Shown one piece after another: positions 1 through 16,200 of a stretch of 64,000 nt of DNA (its first letter is position 1; every line of letters starts with the position of its first letter). The notes below the pieces were generated by a model. The model made no database searches, had not been told where the DNA came from, and saw only the letters and a program-made list of their open reading frames with translations. Location: the NCBI GenBank assembly GCA_905221605.1, contig CAJNDS010000106.1:89501-153500 (forward strand), written 5' to 3'. A program made the translations under genes and the position numbers. This stretch comes from Symbiodinium natans. Lineage: Eukaryota > Sar > Dinophyceae > Suessiales > Symbiodiniaceae.

Positions 1-408
1 TACATTCCTTAACTAAGGGGTTTTGGAGTCTCTGGGTGCCCCCCCAAGTCCGGGACTTCTGTCCGCTGTCTCCACGACACCATGCAGCTCTGGATCAAGC
101 CTGCCTCTCAAGGCTGTAGTAGTGGCTCTTGTCCCCGAGGCTTCTTTTAGGGGCAAAAATCGGCAAGATGCTGAGTTTTCATGGTCCCTTTCTGATATCT
201 GTGTCAACAGCCCCAGAAGCTGTTGTGCTTCAGAAGGTCAGGTACTACACAGCTTGCAGTGGAAAATTGCAGTCTCTTGCAGTTCTATATATGTATCCTC
301 TAGTCTGCATGTTGCCTTAGGCAGACATCAGCTGGAAATGAACACTACTCCGGCGCTCGCGACACTTGCGCAAGCGTCAGTCAGAGCCGTCTGACCCCTC
401 AGCATCTC

Positions 409-900
409 TCAGTGCTGCTTCTCCATGAGCTGCAAAGCCTGCCGGAGGCCGAGGACTTTGACGTCATTCCGGAGGAACTCCAGAACGCCGCTGTGGGAAC
501 CGTGGCGATCTGCTTCTTCCGCAAACTGCAAGGCTGTGCGGCCCTTCGATGTCTTCTGGTTCACATCGGCGTTGTTTGCGATAAGCACGCGGATGAGCTC
601 CTGATCGCCCTCTTGCGCGGCAATGTGTATCGGATACACCATCTCGTTGTCGACAAACAGGCAGCAGCCAGGGGTGCGGGGCTCGCTAACATCCTGCGTG
701 AACTGGTGCTGCTGCAAGAAGCTTTCGAGCTTCTCCTGACGCATGAGCTGCCGCCGGTGGCGCCGCGTGGATTTGCCTTCCCGGCTATCACTCCTCTCCT
801 CGTTCTGGGGTTCGGTGGTGGAGTCGCTGGAGCTGGAGGATAATGACAAGGTGTCAGACGATGGAGATCTCCTGGTGTCGACCATCCCGCCCGGCAACAT
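409..900 (-). CDS. small ankyrin-repeat protein, 163 aa
   Basis: One uninterrupted frame from an ATG at 900 to a TGA at 409-411. Residues 11-50 are rich in Ser, Asp, Glu and Arg and look disordered. Residues 88-130 form an ankyrin repeat (YPIHIAAQEGD, then LIRVLIANNADVN, then GRTALQFAEEA), with a second partial helix pair to about 145. Ankyrin repeats bind proteins, and no catalytic domain is present, so a scaffold or adaptor role is an inference. A pyrimidine-rich AG (TCCTTTTGCAG on the minus strand, near 976) lies about 75 nt before the ATG and could be the trans-splice acceptor. A short upstream ATG frame follows it. No intron is needed. The frame also opens upstream of 900 through a TTG, but the ATG is preferred. 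Confidence 0.65.
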   Translation of the reverse strand: MLPGGMVDTRRSPSSDTLSLSSSSSDSTTEPQNEERSDSREGKSTRRHRRQLMRQEKLESFLQQHQFTQDVSEPRTPGCCLFVDNEMVYPIHIAAQEGDQELIRVLIANNADVNQKTSKGRTALQFAEEADRHGSHSGVLEFLRNDVKVLGLRQALQLMEKQH

Positions 901-1236
901 AGCTGCCCTCAAGTCACTTCACGATGGCCCAAAAATGCATGTGGGACCGCTCGTGGTGGAATCTGAGCCAGACTCCTGCAAAAGGACCTTACCTTCTCTG
1001 CGGCATGCAAGGCATGAGCTCCTGCAGCCTGGGCCCTCTGAGGGTTGCATCAGATGCGTAACACATGCGCGTGCTTCTCCCGCAAGCAAGGTTGCAGTGC
1101 AGTGCTCAGTTCTGCGCTCGGTGTCTGCGGGTGGCGCTCAGCTTCTGCCACCTCAACGCGAGGGCAAGGGGGAGCAGGGCACTTGCCCGACACGAAAGAA
1201 GGGCACAATGCAACAACTTGACAAACCAAGCACATG

Positions 1237-1350
1237 GGGGTTTCCGAAAACAGGGGCACACTTTTTGGGTCCCTTTAAGGGGATTCTGCTCCAATTTAGG
1301 GGTGTAGACGGGGTACCCCTATTTTGGGACATACGGAAGGGCCCGCAAGT
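1237..1350. mobile_element. MITE-like element, family B
   Basis: About 110 bp with imperfect inverted ends (GGGGGTTTCCGAAAA at the left, matching ends of the type TTTCGTAAACCCCC in better copies). Non-coding. The same family recurs near 6857, 9228, 15264, 15940, 22915, 35225, 35428, 39714 and 59148. This copy is diverged. Confidence 0.5.
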
Positions 1351-1384
1351 CCGACAGTCCCGGGGTTCTGAGGAAAAGGCAGCG

Positions 1385-7165
<5,781 letters not shown>

Positions 7166-7867
7166 CAGCGGGAATCCGAACATCAAGGGGGTTTAGGGTT
7201 TAGGGCTTAGGGCTTAGGGTTTAGGGTTTAGGGTTTAGGGTTTAGGGTTTAGGGCTTAGGGTTGAGGGTTGAGGGTTGAGGGTTGAGGGTTTAGGGTTTA
7301 GGGTTTAGGGTTTAGGGTTTAGGGTTTAGGGTTTAGGGTTTAGGGTTTAGGGTTTAGGGTTTAGGGTTTAGGGTTTAGGGGCGCATTGGTTCTAAGGGGG
7401 ACTACGGATGAGGGACCCTTCTGAGGGACCTTGGGGGTTCTGTGGGTAAGGGCGCATTGCTTTTAAGCGACGACATCAGGGCGGGGCCCCTTATGAGGGC
7501 TTTTCGGGGTTCTGTGGGGGGCTATTTAGGGGCTACTTAGGCACAGAGACCCTAAACCCTAAACCCTAAACCCTAAACCCTAAACCCTAAACCCTAAAGA
7601 TCCTAAACCCTAGAGGGGCTGTGTAAGGTGTATGCGGCTTACATAAACCTCGGCGCTAACTCCGCCCACTCTGTGGCCCTCACCCTCTCGCTCGGATTCT
7701 GGCAGCTGCCTCGGCCCAGGCTTTAGGGTTTAGGGTTTAGGGTTTAGGGTTTGGGGTTTGGGGTTTGGGGTTTAGGGTTTCTTGGGGCTCTGGCGTCGGC
7801 GACTCTCTTCCATGCTGACAGGTAGCTCGCGACCAGGCCGGCCTCGGAAGAAAGAGTGTCAAACCCT

Positions 7868-8010
7868 ACTTGGAGGTTCATGGTACTTAATGGCCACTGA
7901 TAGCTGTACTTATGACCCACTGATACGTCCCTTCAGTGCCCCAAAATGGTTATAAGTACAGTTATAAGTACGGCTGTAATTAGCTAATAAGTACCATGAA
8001 CCTCCAAGTA
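7868..8010. mobile_element. MITE-like element, family C, intact copy
   Basis: 143 bp with 23-bp inverted ends: TACTTGGAGGTTCATGGTAC at the left and GTACCATGAACCTCCAAGTA at the right. An inner pair of GTACTTAT/ATAAGTAC motifs extends the fold. No coding capacity. Confidence 0.8.
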
Positions 8011-9089
8011 CCATCCAAACTAAAGTGCCAGAGGCACCTGCAGTAGTGCTTGGCTGCTTTTCTCTGCTGAGCTTCTATACTGTATATGGTAAGCAATGCA
8101 GCTCACGCTTAATGCCTTAAGCCGCTCCGGAGCGCTTTGCGCACTTATGTGCCCACTTTTGGGACCTCCGCCGCATTTTGGCAGTGGCAGCGGCACATGA
8201 AGACGTTTGAGCTGACCCTCTCAGGTGAAGAGCCAGCTGATGCTTCCCACCAAGTTTGTCAGAGGACCCTCTGAATCTGCAGGCTCTTGGACCAGCGTCG
8301 AAGCCCCCGACTCCTGGCAAACCGTCAGGTAGCAACCCGTCACCTAAACCTTTTGAACCTGGAAGCTGCTTCATGCCATGACTGAGGGCACCTAAACCCT
8401 AAACCCTTTGCCCGAATCAGGCGCTGGACTTGCCTCGACTTGTTGAACGATGTTGGAGAAGCTGACGCGGGCGCGAGGGATCGTGTCAGGAGCTGAAGCT
8501 TGTGCATCAAACTCGCTTCCTGAGGCTGCTCTGGGGGCCTGCACCCTTTGAATCTTTCCAAACCCTAAACCCTTTCTTCTCAATCCTAAACCCGAAACCA
8601 TGGCGTTTAGGGTTTGGACTGGAACAACAGGAAGACCAGGTCATGGGGCTTTGCTCGGAAGGTACGTAGATCAAACTCCCTTGTGCTCCAGCGCAAGCAC
8701 CTGCGGACCTCACCTCAACCCCAATTTCTGGCTAGAGAGAAGTCGTTGACCCTGCACCCTAAACCCCACAACCCCAAACCCTAAACCCTAAACCCTAAAC
8801 CCAGGACTGCTGGGCCTAAACCCTAAACCATAAACCCTAAAGGTTCCCAGGACTGCTGAGCCTAAACCCTAAACCCTAAACCCTCAACCCTAAACCCTGA
8901 AAAGCTTGGCTGGGAGAGAAGCTGAGGTGAGCCCAAGGCTCCCCAAATGAAGCCACCGACCTGCAGGGCTTCTACTTGGGCGTTTAGGGTTTAGGGTTTA
9001 GGGTTTAGGGCTTAGGGCTTAGGGCTTAGGGCTTAGGGCTTAGGGCTTAGGGCTTAGGGCTTAGTAGGGCTTAGGGTTTAGGGTTACCT

Positions 9090-9193
9090 AATTTATCAAT
9101 TTGACCTGTACTTTTCACCCACTAATAGGCCCCTTGAGTGCCCCAATATGGTTATAAGTACAGTGATAAGCAGTACCATCAACCTCCAAGTAC
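9090..9193. mobile_element. MITE-like family C copy, left end replaced by telomeric repeats
   Basis: The right half (GTTATAAGTACAGTGATAAG, then ACCTCCAAGTA) matches the intact copy at 7868-8010. The expected left end is absent, and a GGGCTTA/TTTAGGG array (8980-9085) abuts the break. Confidence 0.6.
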
Positions 9194-9227
9194 GCACGTC
9201 TCGAGACAAGGATTCACTTGGACTCAC

Positions 9228-9340
9228 ATGGGGGCTTCCGAAATTAGGGGTAGCTCAGGGACCTTTTGGGGGTCCTTAGCATAAGGGGATCCTACTATTG
9301 TGGGTCTACGTGAGCCCTTCTGATCGTAAACCCCCACATC
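9228..9340. mobile_element. MITE-like family B copy
   Basis: GGGGGCTTCCGAAATTAGGG at the left, GGGATCCTACTATTGTGGG inside, ATCGTAAACCCCC at the right. Confidence 0.65.
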
Positions 9341-10519
9341 TGCTACAGGATTGCTGCAGCCTTCTTGGACAAGAAGATCTTGGAGCTGAAAACTGGCAGG
9401 TTCTGCCCACCGACACTTCGTTCGAGCCTCTTGCAGACCGCTAGCTGGGTGCTGTCAGTCGACGCAAAAACACTCACTCGGCTTTAGCTCAAAAAGAGAA
9501 GGTTCACAGCGGCTCACAGCTCCACGTCTCCAAAAATTTGCGAAGAAGGCATCTGAACTTCATGCCAGGCACCGCTCCGCACGGAAGGTTGTGGCCAGGA
9601 GCTGGCGCCACTGCACATTGGAAGTGACAAGAACCACCTTGTCCCGAACCTAAATTGGCCAACCAGGGTTTAGGGTTTGGGGTTTAAGGAATCGGGCTCT
9701 GTGCGACGGCCGGGTGTACCAGGAGAAGGCACAACGGTCTGGGGCGCGTGCGCGTTGATCCAAAAACGGCCCAACGAAGCTCCAGAAGCAGCGGATCTTC
9801 TGAGGAGGGTGGTAGAAGTAAACATCCCCGAAGACCTCGGGGTAATGATCCTGGCCAGCTGCAAAACTATAACATGGCCGTGACATTCAACGTATTGTTG
9901 CGTGTGTGGGTCGCGTGCACCACCTTGGACCGTACAAGTAGGTGAAAGAGGTCACGCCTACACATGATTTACGTCGTTTCTTTCGGGGGCCGCTTTTTGC
10001 GTTAAGACCGACTGCCGGACTAAATGCTACAGTAACAACATATTCACACAGTTTTGCCGGGACCTTTAGGGCCCCGTTGCCCATTCCCAATTTTCCTTGC
10101 AGGGGGGCACGGCAGACATGGGGGGACTGTGCCTAACAAAGCTACCTCGTGTCTGGAAAAAGCATCAGTCGTCCACTGATGCTCCGTGCACCTGCCCAAA
10201 TTTTATCCGGCGACGTGTTTTTGGCATACCGTTGCGTGTGGCGTTTTGCGAGCTGCCTTGCGGGCCATCACGCGTGCCGTCAGTTGTGCCTGTCGTGCTT
10301 GCCGTCGTGCGTGCTGCCTGTGCCGTGTGTGCCATCACGACGCACGAGCCGCGCGTGCCGTCGTGCGAGCCGTCACGCGTGAAAATGAAAGAGCCCCAGT
10401 CAGCCAAAAAGCACGCACACATGGCATGCCTTAATCTTGAATGTGAGGAGAGAACATTAAAAAAAGGTCCGTGAGCAAAGCTGCCGCCCACGGACAAATG
10501 CCATGCCGGATGCGGACCC

Positions 10520-10567
10520 TACTTGGAGGTTCATGGTACTTATTAACCAACGATGGACCTCCAAGTA
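10520..10567. mobile_element. minimal family C palindrome
   Basis: Only the two ends remain: TACTTGGAGGTTCATGGTAC, then about 15 bp, then GGACCTCCAAGTA. Confidence 0.6.
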
Positions 10568-10879
10568 AGGGCCAGAGTCGAACATAGTCGAACAGTCAGC
10601 AGGGTCCCTCAGCTCCAGCCCCACATGTGTCCGAACCCCGGCGCGTTTGCAACAGCCCAGCCGCAGCCACATGTTGTTAATGTCGTTTGGATGCTCCAGC
10701 CTAGTTTTTGTCATTGTGGCGTCTCCTTTGCCTGGCTGTGTCGTGAAGGCTTGCTGGCTACAGCCGAGGTGCTTGTTGAATTCGGCTGTCTTGTTTGCTG
10801 AATTAGGCCCTGTGCTTTTGTTGCTACTTTGGCCTCGAGGTACTGAATCCCACTACTCTCACCTGATATGACCCGATCA

Positions 10880-11024
10880 AACCCCAAACCCCAAACCCCA
10901 AACCCTCAACCCTCAACCCCAAACCCTAAACCCTAAACCCTAAACCCTAAACCCTAAACCCTAAACCCTAAACCCTAAACCCTAAACCCTAAACCCTAAA
11001 CCCTAAACCCTAAACCCTAAACCC
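10880..11024. repeat. telomere-type array, CCCTAAA
   Basis: About 20 units, the first few CCCCAAA or CCCTCAA and the rest near-perfect CCCTAAA. Confidence 0.95.
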
Positions 11025-11306
11025 CTCCCTCCGGGATCCTGGAAGATGTGTAGAGCAGCACGCAGTGTGCAAAGACGAGGCCTGGTCGAGAGGTCCATGG
11101 TTCTGCTTCACGCATCTGTCTTTTAATGCACCATATATCATGTACCATGTCTGCACATCCTCTAATATGATATAACATAATATAACATATCGACATATAG
11201 GTATATATACACTATGCTGAAATAGCCCTTTTGTTGCTACCCGTGCCTGTTGCTGGACTCATAGCCTCCGCACGCTTCACAAGAGATCATGAAAAACTCG
11301 CCCAAT

Positions 11307-11420
11307 CAACTCAGCCCATGTGGGTAGTTGTCAAAATGATGGTCCCTTTTCGGATCCGCAGCACCTAAGATTCAGGGCACCCCAAAAGGGGATCATCGTT
11401 TTGGCAACTCAGCCCATGTG
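11307..11420. mobile_element. MITE-like element, family D, with flanking direct repeat
   Basis: Inverted ends GTTGTCAAAATGATGGTCCC and GGGATCATCGTTTTGGCAAC, with an exact 16-bp direct copy of CAACTCAGCCCATGTG at 11307-11322 and 11405-11420. A second member is at 60858-60966. It lies in or just after the downstream CRAL-TRIO gene. Confidence 0.6.
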
Positions 11421-11438
11421 ACAGACTTGGGTGCGAGC

Positions 11439-12990
11439 CGGTGAAGTCCACGAGCATGGTGGCGCAGTCGTTGTCGGCCCCGTCTTCGGGCTGCTCCGAG
11501 ACCTTCTGTAGCAAGGCCAGGAGCCTCTCCAGGACATAGATCACCTGAGCTGAGGATTTAGGGTTTAGGGTTTAGGGTTTAGGGTTTAGGGTTTAGGGTT
11601 TAGGGTTTAGGGTTTAGGGTTTAGGGTTTAGGGTTTAGGGTTTAGGGTTTAGGGTTTAGGGTTTAGGGTTTAGGGGACACCAGAAGCCGAGATGGAAAGC
11701 AAACCGCAACGGCCGAGCAATGTGGGTCCCGGGCGTAGTTCAAGGTCTCTTGATGCTGGCCACTGTCCTCAGCTTCACAACAATGATGGGAAGCTGCGAC
11801 CCGGGTTTCACGATGTGTCTTTTGGGATGTTCCCCCTTGTACTAACAATCCTTAAAGGGATTATAACCCGTTGAGGACTGTTAGATACTGTTAGCATGAG
11901 CGGGAACATCCTACGAGTAATGTGTTTTGGCTGCTTTGGAATCTAGCGTCCGCGTTGCGAAACTTCACGTAGACAATGGGCCGCTGCCGTCGATCGAAGC
12001 CTCAGCATTGGCATCCCTATGGGGAAAAGCCCCACGCAGCACACTTCACCTGCGGCCGCGTTAAAAGAACTTTGATGTTTCGTCCATGCTGAGTGGCCCC
12101 GGATGTAGAAGTGGCCCAGCGCGCACTCCCGCACGATGGCCGCTGAACAGCGTCCGTTTCTTGCGTCCGGCAGGTACAAGCAAGACACATTCTCCTGGCT
12201 TCATGCCGCGTGACAGTGTGTAGAAGCTATAAGGCATGTGACACGATCCCTAAACCCTAAACCCTAAACCCTAAACCCTAAACCCTAAACCCTCAAACTA
12301 AGAGTGCAGGCCCTGCACGAGGGGTATCAAGCATCCTCCCGAGCCTGTACCTGTGGAACAACTTCCTGGCAGCCCTGGCATCCCGTTTGTTAGGGTTTAG
12401 GGTTTAAGGTTTAAGGTTTAGGGTTTAGGGTTAGGTTTTAGGGTTGAGGGTTGAGGGTTTAGTTTTGGGTTCAGGGTTCAGGGTTCAGGGTTTAGGGCTT
12501 TAGGGCTTTAGGGCTTTAGGGCTTGAGGGCTTTAGGGCTTTAGGGCTTTAGGGCTTTAGGGCTTTAGGGCTTTAGGGCTTTAGGGCTTAGGGTTTAGGGT
12601 TTAGGGTTTAGGGTTTAGGGTTTAGGGTTTAGGGTTTAGGGTTTAGGGTTTAGGGGTGTGTTGCCATCTTTCGACCGGTTTTTGGGCGATGGGTGCGCTG
12701 GCTTCCTGCCGCCACTGGGCGGTCGCACAGACTGCAGCCTCTGCCTGCAGGACCAGGCATTTAGGGCTCTTTTTAGGGTTTAGGGCTGAGGGTTTAGAGT
12801 TTAGGGAGTCGAGGGAGTCTAGGGTTTTTGGGGAGTCTAGGGAGTTTAGGGAGTCTGGGGGTGCAACAGCACCTTCAGAATTTCATCTCTGAAACTGGCC
12901 CGCCTTTGACACATCCCAGTGCTTCGACCGCAGGTACCGAATGAGCACGGGCGCTTCAATGAAAAACTCCTTATCCTCCTTGGATGCAAG
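11439..12990 (-). CDS. CRAL-TRIO (Sec14-like) domain gene 2, partial, at least four exons
   Basis: Exons were joined by frame and family motifs. Exon alpha (about 12990-12904) encodes FIEAPVLIRYLRSKHWDVSK and ends at a GC donor. Exon beta starts at 12744 after TGCAG with AEAAVCATAQWRQ, which completes the CRAL-TRIO N-terminal helix in phase. Exon gamma (about 12165-12080) has AAIVRECALGHFYIRG. Exon delta (11544-11439) has VIYVLERLLALL and later ATMLVDFTG, the lipid-pocket strand. CRAL-TRIO proteins bind small lipids such as phosphoinositides or tocopherol and move them between membranes. The gene is a downstream paralogue of the CRAL-TRIO gene at 13.3-17.2 kb. Its C-terminal exons were not found. 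The alpha-beta intron and the intron after beta contain TTTAGGG-type arrays. Confidence 0.55.
11558..11674. repeat. telomere-type array, TTTAGGG
   Basis: About 17 nearly perfect units inside an intron of CRAL-TRIO gene 2, just upstream of exon delta. Confidence 0.96.
11823..11912. mobile_element. MITE-like palindrome, family A
   Basis: GGGATGTTCCCCCTTGTACT at the left and GCATGAGCGGGAACATCC at the right, with ACAATCCTTAAAGGGATT and GAGGACTGTTAG as inner arms. About 90 bp, non-coding, intronic in CRAL-TRIO gene 2. Confidence 0.7.
12247..12655. repeat. telomere-type arrays with a homogenised GGGCTTTA block
   Basis: CCCTAAA at 12247-12295. TTTAGGG variants at 12389-12655 include about a dozen consecutive GGGCTTTA units (12497-12585) next to perfect TTTAGGG units. 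A degenerate stretch follows at 12774-12860. Confidence 0.93.
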
Positions 12991-13273
12991 GAGCGTCTAC
13001 ACGCGAAAATAAACCTGCCGCCAACTTGGTGGGGGCAGGAGCCGGGGGAGGGAGGGTGAGGCTAAAGGCCCTAAACCCTGTATCTGTCTGAAGCCCACAA
13101 CCCTGAAAGCTGCTGTCCAAGAGTCTTGCCTGGTTAGCGAGAAGGCCAGCCGCTTGGCAAGCCCTCTCACCAGTGATCGCTCCGTGGGAGGAAGGTTGAG
13201 GACCTTCCTTTGTTGTGAAAGGCAGCAACGACACAGCTCTTCAGCAACGACTCACCAAGCGGCGTGCATGACA

Positions 13274-16200
13274 TCAACTGCTTTCGTCGAGGGACCAGTG
13301 GCGATAGACGTGCAAAAACTCCATGTAGTCAGTTGAGCTCGCCGCTTCCTCATCTGCCTCTTCATCATTTAGGAGGCCACTCAGTCGCAGCTGCTCAGCA
13401 TACTCCAAGCCTTGTCTGCAAGAGTCACTGACACATTTTGCACTGCACTGCTCATGCACAACTCAGTGAGCAGGGCTGAGGACAATCTCGGCGCCGCGCC
13501 GAAAACTCCACTTCCCTGACTCACGTTGAGAAAGATGTGAGACCGAAAAGGCTCATCATCTTCACCACCAAAGGCCGGTTCCAAGCATGCGAGGTCAAAG
13601 TGCTGACACATGGCCTGGGCGCGATCCTGGCATCGGGCTGGAGAAGCACGGGGTTTTTGCAAACCCTAAACCCTAAACAATAAACCCTAAACCCGCTCTC
13701 CCAGGGATGGGTCCTCACCGTCTTCGGTGATGAAGTTGAATTTGGCGATTGTCACCTAATTAAGGCGATGGACCCAAAGAGAAGCTTGTGATTCCAGCAC
13801 CTGGTCGGCCCTGGAAGACAAGAGCAAGAAGAGAGCTTGCAATGCCAGCAGCGAGTCTGTCATATGAGTCATATGTCATATGTCATAGACGAGGACACGA
13901 TGGGCACAAATGAGATAGCCAGGCAGCCGAGTACATGATTCAGCATGCTCTTCCACTCTTTGAAGTCAAGATGCCGGGTCGAGGAAAGTACTCGCGGCAG
14001 TGAAGAAGCCGTGAAGCAGGAAAGGTGCGTTCACGAAGAAAGCCACACCCAGCCTCTCCGGGTAGTGGTCCTGCAGGAGAGAATGTTTAGGGCTTAGGGC
14101 TTCAGGCTCAGGGTTGAGGGTGTAGGTTCTTGGGTTTGTGGCCTCTGGTCAGAACATTCATGTTCCCCCTCCCCATCGTCGTTTCTTTTAACGCCTCCCC
14201 TTGTTTGGTCATATTGGCCTGCTTTACCATGCACCCTAAACCCTAAACCCTAAACAACCCGAAACCCTAAACCCTAACCCTAAAACCTCAACCCTAAACC
14301 CTAAACCCTAAACCCTGATGCTTCGTGGGTGCGAACGATGTGGATTCTGAGTCGTGCGACGTTTCGACTCAGCCTTGGCGGAAGCTGGATTGCCTCCCCC
14401 CCTTCCATTAGTCCTTCTTCTCCCTCCCGCCAGGCCAGGCAACCCAATCCCACTAAACCGCTGGGCTGCTGCTGCTGCCATTTGGCTTTCTGCGCCAGGC
14501 ATGGCGAAGAGTTTAGGGTTTAGGGTTTAGGGTTTGGGGTTTGGGGTTTAGGGTTTAGGGTTTGGGGTCTGGGGTTTAGGGTTTAGGGTTTAGGGTTGAG
14601 GGGGACTTTAGGGGAGCTGAGAGGGCTGATGGCCTGCATGACACCGAGCAGGTCGCGGACAATGCTGCCAGTCAGGAGGCTCCCCACGCCCAAACCGTCG
14701 AAGTCGACCAGTAGGACGAACTTCCTTCCCACCGGATCCTCAGACGGCCATGTTACCACTACCATATAGGTAGCTTTCTGAGTTAGGGTCCTCAATATAA
14801 GGGTGCCGCCCTAAGATAAGGGGACCCCAAGAAGGGACCCTAATTTAGAGACCTACCCCATGTGCCATATATACTGAGTCTACTGGACTTTACTTACCAC
14901 GCATGCCCATGCTGCTCTACTCCGAGGGTCGTCGGGAGGAAGGGCGAGCTTCCCAGTTCTGGCCTGCTTCTCCACGCACGCGATTGCCTGTTCATAAGCA
15001 GAACAAGCTTGTGATTCATACAGGCGCTCAAGGTGTAAGGCCCCCCAAACAACAAAAAAAAAGCAAACAAACACAAAGACTCTGCCAGCACTGGAATACT
15101 TGGGGGGTGCAGGCGAGGTGCCCGCTCCACACAGTAGACCAAATACTTCACTCCCCTAGGCTCGGCATTGAAGCCGGCTCCGCCGGGCTTGAAGTACAGC
15201 GCGGGCCGCCCTGTCTTGTCCTAGGATGGCCCTGAAAACCCTCTGAAAAACATTCCGGAATACGGGGGACTTCCGAAATTCGGGGGTACCTTCTTGGGGT
15301 CCTTATAAGGGAGTCTATACTAGGGGCCCCTGATTTTCGTAACACCCCCCATGTGATCCTCTTCAGCCCCAGCAAGGGAGAATATAAAATGTCCCAAGGG
15401 CCTACCTAGTGTCGTAGCCCCGCACATAGATGTTGCCGAGCTGACTCTCAGCGGCCAGCTCTTCTGCGCTGGAGCCGTTGAGGACACGACTGTATCCAAA
15501 CTCCTGGGGCAAGCAGTGCCACGGGGGCCCCCAAAAAACCTCATAGTGGTTAGTAGGGAATGAGGCAATGAGGGTCCTATATATATATATATATACATCT
15601 TTATATGTATATTTATAGTTATATTTATATTGATATGTATATTTATATTTATATTTATATTTATATTTATATTTGTATTTATATTTGTATTTATATTTAT
15701 ATTCATGTTTATTTCTATTTCTATTTCTATTTCTACTTCTGTTTCTATTTATATTTATATTTATATTCATATTTATATTTATATTTATATATATATATAT
15801 TTATTTATTTATTTGTTTATTTATTTATTTACTTATTTATTTATATTTATATTTATATTTATGTTTACGTACCCTCATTCCCTACTAAGAACCAGCCAGA
15901 AGGAGAAAGAATCTGAAATGGCCGGGCATGCCGCGAGTCATTCTGGGGTTTACGAAAATCAAGGCACGCCTAATCTAGTCCCCCCCATACAGTAGGATTC
16001 CCGTCTAATAAGGGCGCCACAACCAGGCACCCCATCATATCTTCGGAAATAGTCCCACCAAAAAAAGGTAGGCTTCCCTTCTACAATCAAGGCCCACAAT
16101 AAGGTACCCCAAAAGGAGAAACCCGACCATGCATCATTGCCAAGAGACCTTGCGCCACTGGGCAGTCTTTCGGATCAGCACCTCTGCCTTGTCGAGATCC

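Larger units (their letters stand above)
7166..11438. other. no assignable gene; repeats and a few exon-like stretches
   Basis: Holds telomeric arrays (7549-7600, 7721-7780, 8756-8900, 8980-9085 with GGGCTTA units, 10880-11024) and MITE-like elements. Minus-strand 8399-8560 has a protein-like frame (EFDAQASAPDTIPRARVSF). Plus-strand 9349-9487 opens after a CTACAG|G acceptor-like site with FLDKKILELKTGRFCPP and runs to a TAG. Neither could be tied to a gene. The GTGC/GCGTG-rich stretch 10220-10380 is low complexity. Confidence 0.4.
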
